This document shows, piece after piece, positions 60,980 to 64,000 of a DNA stretch of 64,000 nucleotides. Positions within the stretch are counted from its first letter, which is position 1. Every line of letters starts with the position of its first letter. A model generated the notes under the pieces. The model was not told the origin of the DNA. It saw nothing but the letters and a program-made list of their open reading frames with translations, and did no database searches. This DNA is from Pseudomonas sp. ADAK13 (GTDB lineage: Bacteria > Pseudomonadota > Gammaproteobacteria > Pseudomonadales > Pseudomonadaceae): positions 2,790,001-2,854,000 of the forward strand of contig NZ_CP052860.1 in NCBI RefSeq assembly GCF_012935715.1. Reading direction: 5' to 3'. Made by a program: the position numbers and the translations under genes.

Positions 60980-62878
60980 TCAGGCGCCGACGATCCCGCC
61001 ATCATCCCGACGAATCGCCATCACCGAAGACCGTGGCTTACCATTCGGCAGGTGTTCCGGCCAGGTCGAGCCACCGGTTTCCCCTGGATGCTGAATCCCC
61101 ACAAACAGGGTTTTCTGGTCTGGCGAGAAGCTAATCCCGGTCACCTCACAGGCCACCGGCCCTACCATGAACCGCCGGATCTCACCGGTCGCCGGGTCGG
61201 CGCAGAGCATTTGGTTGTTGCCCATGCCGGCAAAGTCGCCGCCGTTGCTGTAGTCGCCATCAGTGAGGATCCACAACCGCCCGGCCTTGTCGAAGCCCAG
61301 GCCGTCCGGGCTGTTGAACATGTTCTGCGGGTTGATGTTGGACGAGCCGCCCTTTGGCGTCCCGGCATGCACGGTCGGGTTGCCAGCCACCACAAACAAG
61401 TCCCAGCTGAAATCCGGCGCGCCATGGTCGGAGGCAGAGGCCTTCCAGCGCAGGATCTGCCCGTAGACGTTTTTCTCCCGCGGGTTCGGGCCGCCTACCG
61501 GCTGCCCGTCTTCGCCGCGCTTGGCGTTGTTGGTCAGGGTGCAATACACCTGGCCGTCGGTAGGGCTGACCACGATCCATTCCGGGCGGTCCATGCGGGT
61601 GGCTTTCACCACGCTGGCGGCCAGGCGCGCGTGGATCAGCACTTCGGCCTGGCTGGCAAAGCCGGTGTTGGCGTCGATGCCGTTATTGCCGTAGGTCAGT
61701 TCGACCCATTGGCCCTGGCCCTTGGGATGGTCGGCATTGCCGTCGCCCGCATCGAAGATCGCCACGTACAAGGTGCCGTGGTCCAGCAGGTCCTTGTTGG
61801 CCTTGGGGTTCTTGTGGTTGATCTTGTCGCGGCTGATGAACTTGTAGATGAACTCGCCGCGCTCGTCGTCGCCCATGTACACCACGGCGCGGCCGTCGCG
61901 GGTTTCAGCCAGGGCGGCGTTTTCGTGCTTGAAGCGGCCCAGGGCGGTGCGTTTGACAGGGGTGGATTGCGGGTCGAACGGGTCGATTTCTACCACCCAG
62001 CCATGACGGTTGAGTTCGTTGGGGTTCTTGGCCATGTCGAAGCGCGAGTCGTGCTGATGCCAGTTGATGTCTTTGCTGGCGGCCACCACGCCGTAGCGTT
62101 TCTGCCCGGCGTCGAAGGTTTGTTGCGGGTTGCTGCTGCCGAAGCAGTCGGTGAAGTTTTCTTCGCAGGTGAGATAAGTGCCCCACGGAGTCTTGCCATT
62201 GGCGCAGTTCTGGAAAGTGCCGAGGACTTTTTTGCCGGTCTTGTCGGCGCTGGTTTTCAGCCAGGCATGGCCCGCGGCGGGGCCGCCGAAGCGGATCGGC
62301 GAGTTGCCGTGGATGCGCCGGTTGTAGCGCGAGTCCTGGACGAACTGCCAGGTGTCGCCTTTACGCCGTACTTCAATCACTGACACACCTTCGCTGGCCA
62401 GCGCCTTGCGCACGTCTTCGGCCGATTGTGGCGCGCCGCCGTGGGCGTAGAGGTAGCGGTAGTTGGTGTATTCGTTGTTGATCGCCATCAGCGCGCGGTT
62501 GTTGTCCCCGGGGAAGGCGAACAGGCTCATGCCGTCGTTGTTGTCGCCGAACTGCTGTTCCTGGGCCTTGGCGGTGCCGTTGCCGCTGGGGTCGAAGGCT
62601 GGCGCATTCTTGTGCAGTGGCTGGCCCCAACTGATCAGCACCGAGGCGCTGTAGCCAGGCGGCAGGGTGATGGTGTCGCTGGTGGCCGCGGCGATGCTGG
62701 CGAAACCCAGCAACGGGCTGTTCGACGCGGCGTTGACCGCCAGGGCGCTGCGGGTCAGCAGGTTGCCGCCGAGGAACATCGCCGCACCGCAGAGGGCGCC
62801 GGCGCCGATAAAACGCCGGCGGGTGAGGCCGACCATCTGTTCCAGGTCGGTGGCTTGGTTTTCTTCTAATAGGCTCAT
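60980..62878 (-). CDS. phoX: PhoX family alkaline phosphatase (Tat-exported)
   Basis: This 632-aa protein starts at the ATG at 62878 (MSLLEENQATDLEQMVGLTR). A twin-arginine signal (RRRFIGAGALCGAAMFLGG) directs export through Tat. The DUF839 beta-propeller carries family segments TYLTCEENFTDCFGS, WVVEIDPFDP, ALGRFKHENAAL and ERGEFIYKFISRD, including glutamates and cysteine that bind the Fe3+/Ca2+ cofactor. It releases phosphate from organic esters; Pho-box control is expected but was not seen. Confidence 0.9.
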   Translation of the reverse strand: MSLLEENQATDLEQMVGLTRRRFIGAGALCGAAMFLGGNLLTRSALAVNAASNSPLLGFASIAAATSDTITLPPGYSASVLISWGQPLHKNAPAFDPSGNGTAKAQEQQFGDNNDGMSLFAFPGDNNRALMAINNEYTNYRYLYAHGGAPQSAEDVRKALASEGVSVIEVRRKGDTWQFVQDSRYNRRIHGNSPIRFGGPAAGHAWLKTSADKTGKKVLGTFQNCANGKTPWGTYLTCEENFTDCFGSSNPQQTFDAGQKRYGVVAASKDINWHQHDSRFDMAKNPNELNRHGWVVEIDPFDPQSTPVKRTALGRFKHENAALAETRDGRAVVYMGDDERGEFIYKFISRDKINHKNPKANKDLLDHGTLYVAIFDAGDGNADHPKGQGQWVELTYGNNGIDANTGFASQAEVLIHARLAASVVKATRMDRPEWIVVSPTDGQVYCTLTNNAKRGEDGQPVGGPNPREKNVYGQILRWKASASDHGAPDFSWDLFVVAGNPTVHAGTPKGGSSNINPQNMFNSPDGLGFDKAGRLWILTDGDYSNGGDFAGMGNNQMLCADPATGEIRRFMVGPVACEVTGISFSPDQKTLFVGIQHPGETGGSTWPEHLPNGKPRSSVMAIRRDDGGIVGA

Positions 62879-62949
62879 TTCAGGCTCCCTGCGGGTTTTT
62901 GCAGCCACCTTAGGGAGCGGTCGTGACGAAATTGTTGCAGTTTGAAGCG

Positions 62950-63714
62950 TTACGCGGGGGTGCCCAGCAGCACATTGCTGGGGGAGAACTGCACCTTCAC
63001 CTGCAGGCCTTCGGCGGCCTTGAGCTGTACGAGCGCGTCGGGCTGGGCCAGGGCGCATAAAACCTGGCCATTGGGCAGGGTGATACGGACCTCGCTGGGG
63101 CCATCATCGGCGTCGAGAATGGCCTCGATTTTTCCTTCCAGGCAATTGTGTCCAGGTGTTGCGGACTGCTTCGCGGCCAGCACTTCAAGCCAGCCGGCCT
63201 TGATCAGGGCGACGACTTCGGTGCCGGTCTCCAGTTCCAGGTGCAAGGTGCTGTCGTGGGTGATTTGCGCATCCAGGCTCAGGCCTGCGGCCAGTTCCAG
63301 GCGAATCAGGTCGTTGCGACCGTGGCTGTGAATCGCAATGACCTTGCCGTGCAACTGGTTGCGCGCGCTGGTGCGCAGCATCAGGCGGCCCAGCAGGTTG
63401 AAGTCGCTGGCGTCTTCGGCGGAATCCAGCACCTGGGCTTGCACCACCTGCAGGCGTTGGTAGAGGCGTAGTACCCGTTCACCTTCGGCCGTCAGCCTGG
63501 CGCCGCCGCCGCCCTTGCCGCCGACGCTGCGTTCCACCAAGGGCTTTTGCGCCAGGTTGTTCAACTCGTCGATGGCGTCCCACGCGGCCTTGTAGCTCAA
63601 GCCCGCGCTCTTCGCCGCGCGGGTGATGGAGCCTTGCTCGGCAATGTGTTGCAGCAGGGCAATACGCTGGGGACGGCGGACGATGTGTTGGCTCAGGAGG
63701 GTTGGCAGGGACAT
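62950..63714 (-). CDS. modE: Molybdate-responsive regulator ModE
   Basis: This 254-aa protein starts at the ATG at 63714 (MSLPTLLSQHIVRRPQRIAL); a GTG six bases upstream is possible. The N-terminal winged helix (LLQHIAEQGSITRAAKSAGLSYKAAWDAIDELN) is followed by two TOBE/Mop domains (SARNQLHGKVIAIHSHGRN; GHNCLEGKIEAILDADDG) that bind molybdate. It represses molybdate transport genes when molybdate is plentiful. No modABC genes lie in the window. Confidence 0.92.
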   Translation of the reverse strand: MSLPTLLSQHIVRRPQRIALLQHIAEQGSITRAAKSAGLSYKAAWDAIDELNNLAQKPLVERSVGGKGGGGARLTAEGERVLRLYQRLQVVQAQVLDSAEDASDFNLLGRLMLRTSARNQLHGKVIAIHSHGRNDLIRLELAAGLSLDAQITHDSTLHLELETGTEVVALIKAGWLEVLAAKQSATPGHNCLEGKIEAILDADDGPSEVRITLPNGQVLCALAQPDALVQLKAAEGLQVKVQFSPSNVLLGTPA

Positions 63715-63771
63715 GGGCACACGCTTTGATGGAATGGGCAGACGTTGCGGGCAGGGCGTCTCGGAGTCAAG

Positions 63772-64000
63772 TCATGTGCCCGGCTTGGGCGTACGCGCCA
63801 GGCAATACACATCAACCTGCCGCGCGCCGGCGTCCATCAACAGCCGGGCGAGGCTGTTGGCAGTGGCGCCGGTGGTGAGTACGTCGTCGATCAGCGCCAG
63901 ATGCCGGTCTTTGACCAGGGCATTGTCCGCCAAGGCAAAGGCCTGGAGCAGGTTGCGCTGACGGGTCTTGGCGTCCAGGGCCTGTTGCGCCACGGTTTCA
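63772..64000 (-). CDS. comF: ComF family phosphoribosyltransferase-like protein, C-terminal part
   Basis: Only the last 76 or so residues are present; the N-terminus lies beyond the right edge. The phosphoribosyltransferase motif LALIDDVLTTGATANSLARL and the C-terminal VYCLARTPKPGT fit ComF/GntX proteins, implicated in DNA uptake or utilisation. A ComF-type gene next to modE fits the PAO1 order. Confidence 0.88.
   Translation of the reverse strand, partial: ETVAQQALDAKTRQRNLLQAFALADNALVKDRHLALIDDVLTTGATANSLARLLMDAGARQVDVYCLARTPKPGT

Overview
The window comes from a member of the Pseudomonas fluorescens group. The evidence is high GC content, the characteristic GTGGGAGC(C/T)(G)GGCTTGCC-type REP/REPIN elements between genes, and gene order closely resembling two P. 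aeruginosa PAO1 blocks as I recall them (about PA5375-PA5421 and about PA0462-PA0489). The two blocks meet here near 38.1 kb. These locus comparisons are from memory, not from a search.

Region 1 (1 to 38.1 kb) is an almost complete quaternary-amine catabolic island. It opens with the choline/betaine ABC transporter CbcXWV (minus strand, truncated at the left edge), serine dehydratase and the regulator GbdR. A carnitine operon follows on the minus strand (caiX-cdhC-cdhA-cdhB plus a gamma-butyrobetaine hydroxylase), with divergent cdhR. A spacer of general genes (DUF3010, MFS pump, LprI-like protein) leads to the dimethylglycine module (dipeptidase-like protein, DUF5943-like protein, dgcA, dgcB, dedicated etfA/etfB). 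The glycine betaine monooxygenase genes gbcA/gbcB are divergent. Next come threonine aldolase, a TraX-like protein, glyA1, soxBDAG (heterotetrameric sarcosine oxidase), purU and fdhA. Together these encode the route gamma-butyrobetaine -> carnitine -> 3-dehydrocarnitine -> glycine betaine -> dimethylglycine -> sarcosine -> glycine -> serine -> pyruvate, with disposal of the released one-carbon units through formaldehyde dehydrogenase and 10-formyl-THF hydrolysis.

Region 2 (38.1 to 64 kb) holds an ECF sigma/anti-sigma pair with a truncated anti-sigma paralogue, a DUF2780 exported protein behind a good sigmaE-type promoter, a YihG-like acyltransferase, a retropepsin-like protein followed by creB-creC-creD, a GST, and a FiuIRA-like ferrichrome uptake locus with a PepSY reductase and a Fur box. 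These are followed by a DnaQ-like exonuclease plus cNMP/CBS/DUF294 protein, a response regulator, malate synthase G, a GcvR-like ACT protein, RarD, SrkA, PhoX, ModE and the end of a ComF gene.

The most unusual non-coding signals are these: a tandem array of DnaA boxes with constant internal geometry at 23.0-23.6 kb; a strong sigma54 promoter match upstream of gbdR; an orphan intrinsic terminator at 6.76 kb suggesting a small RNA; REPINs placed inside the catabolic operons; an M19 dipeptidase-like protein that has lost several zinc ligands; and a small membrane ORF just upstream of glcB.
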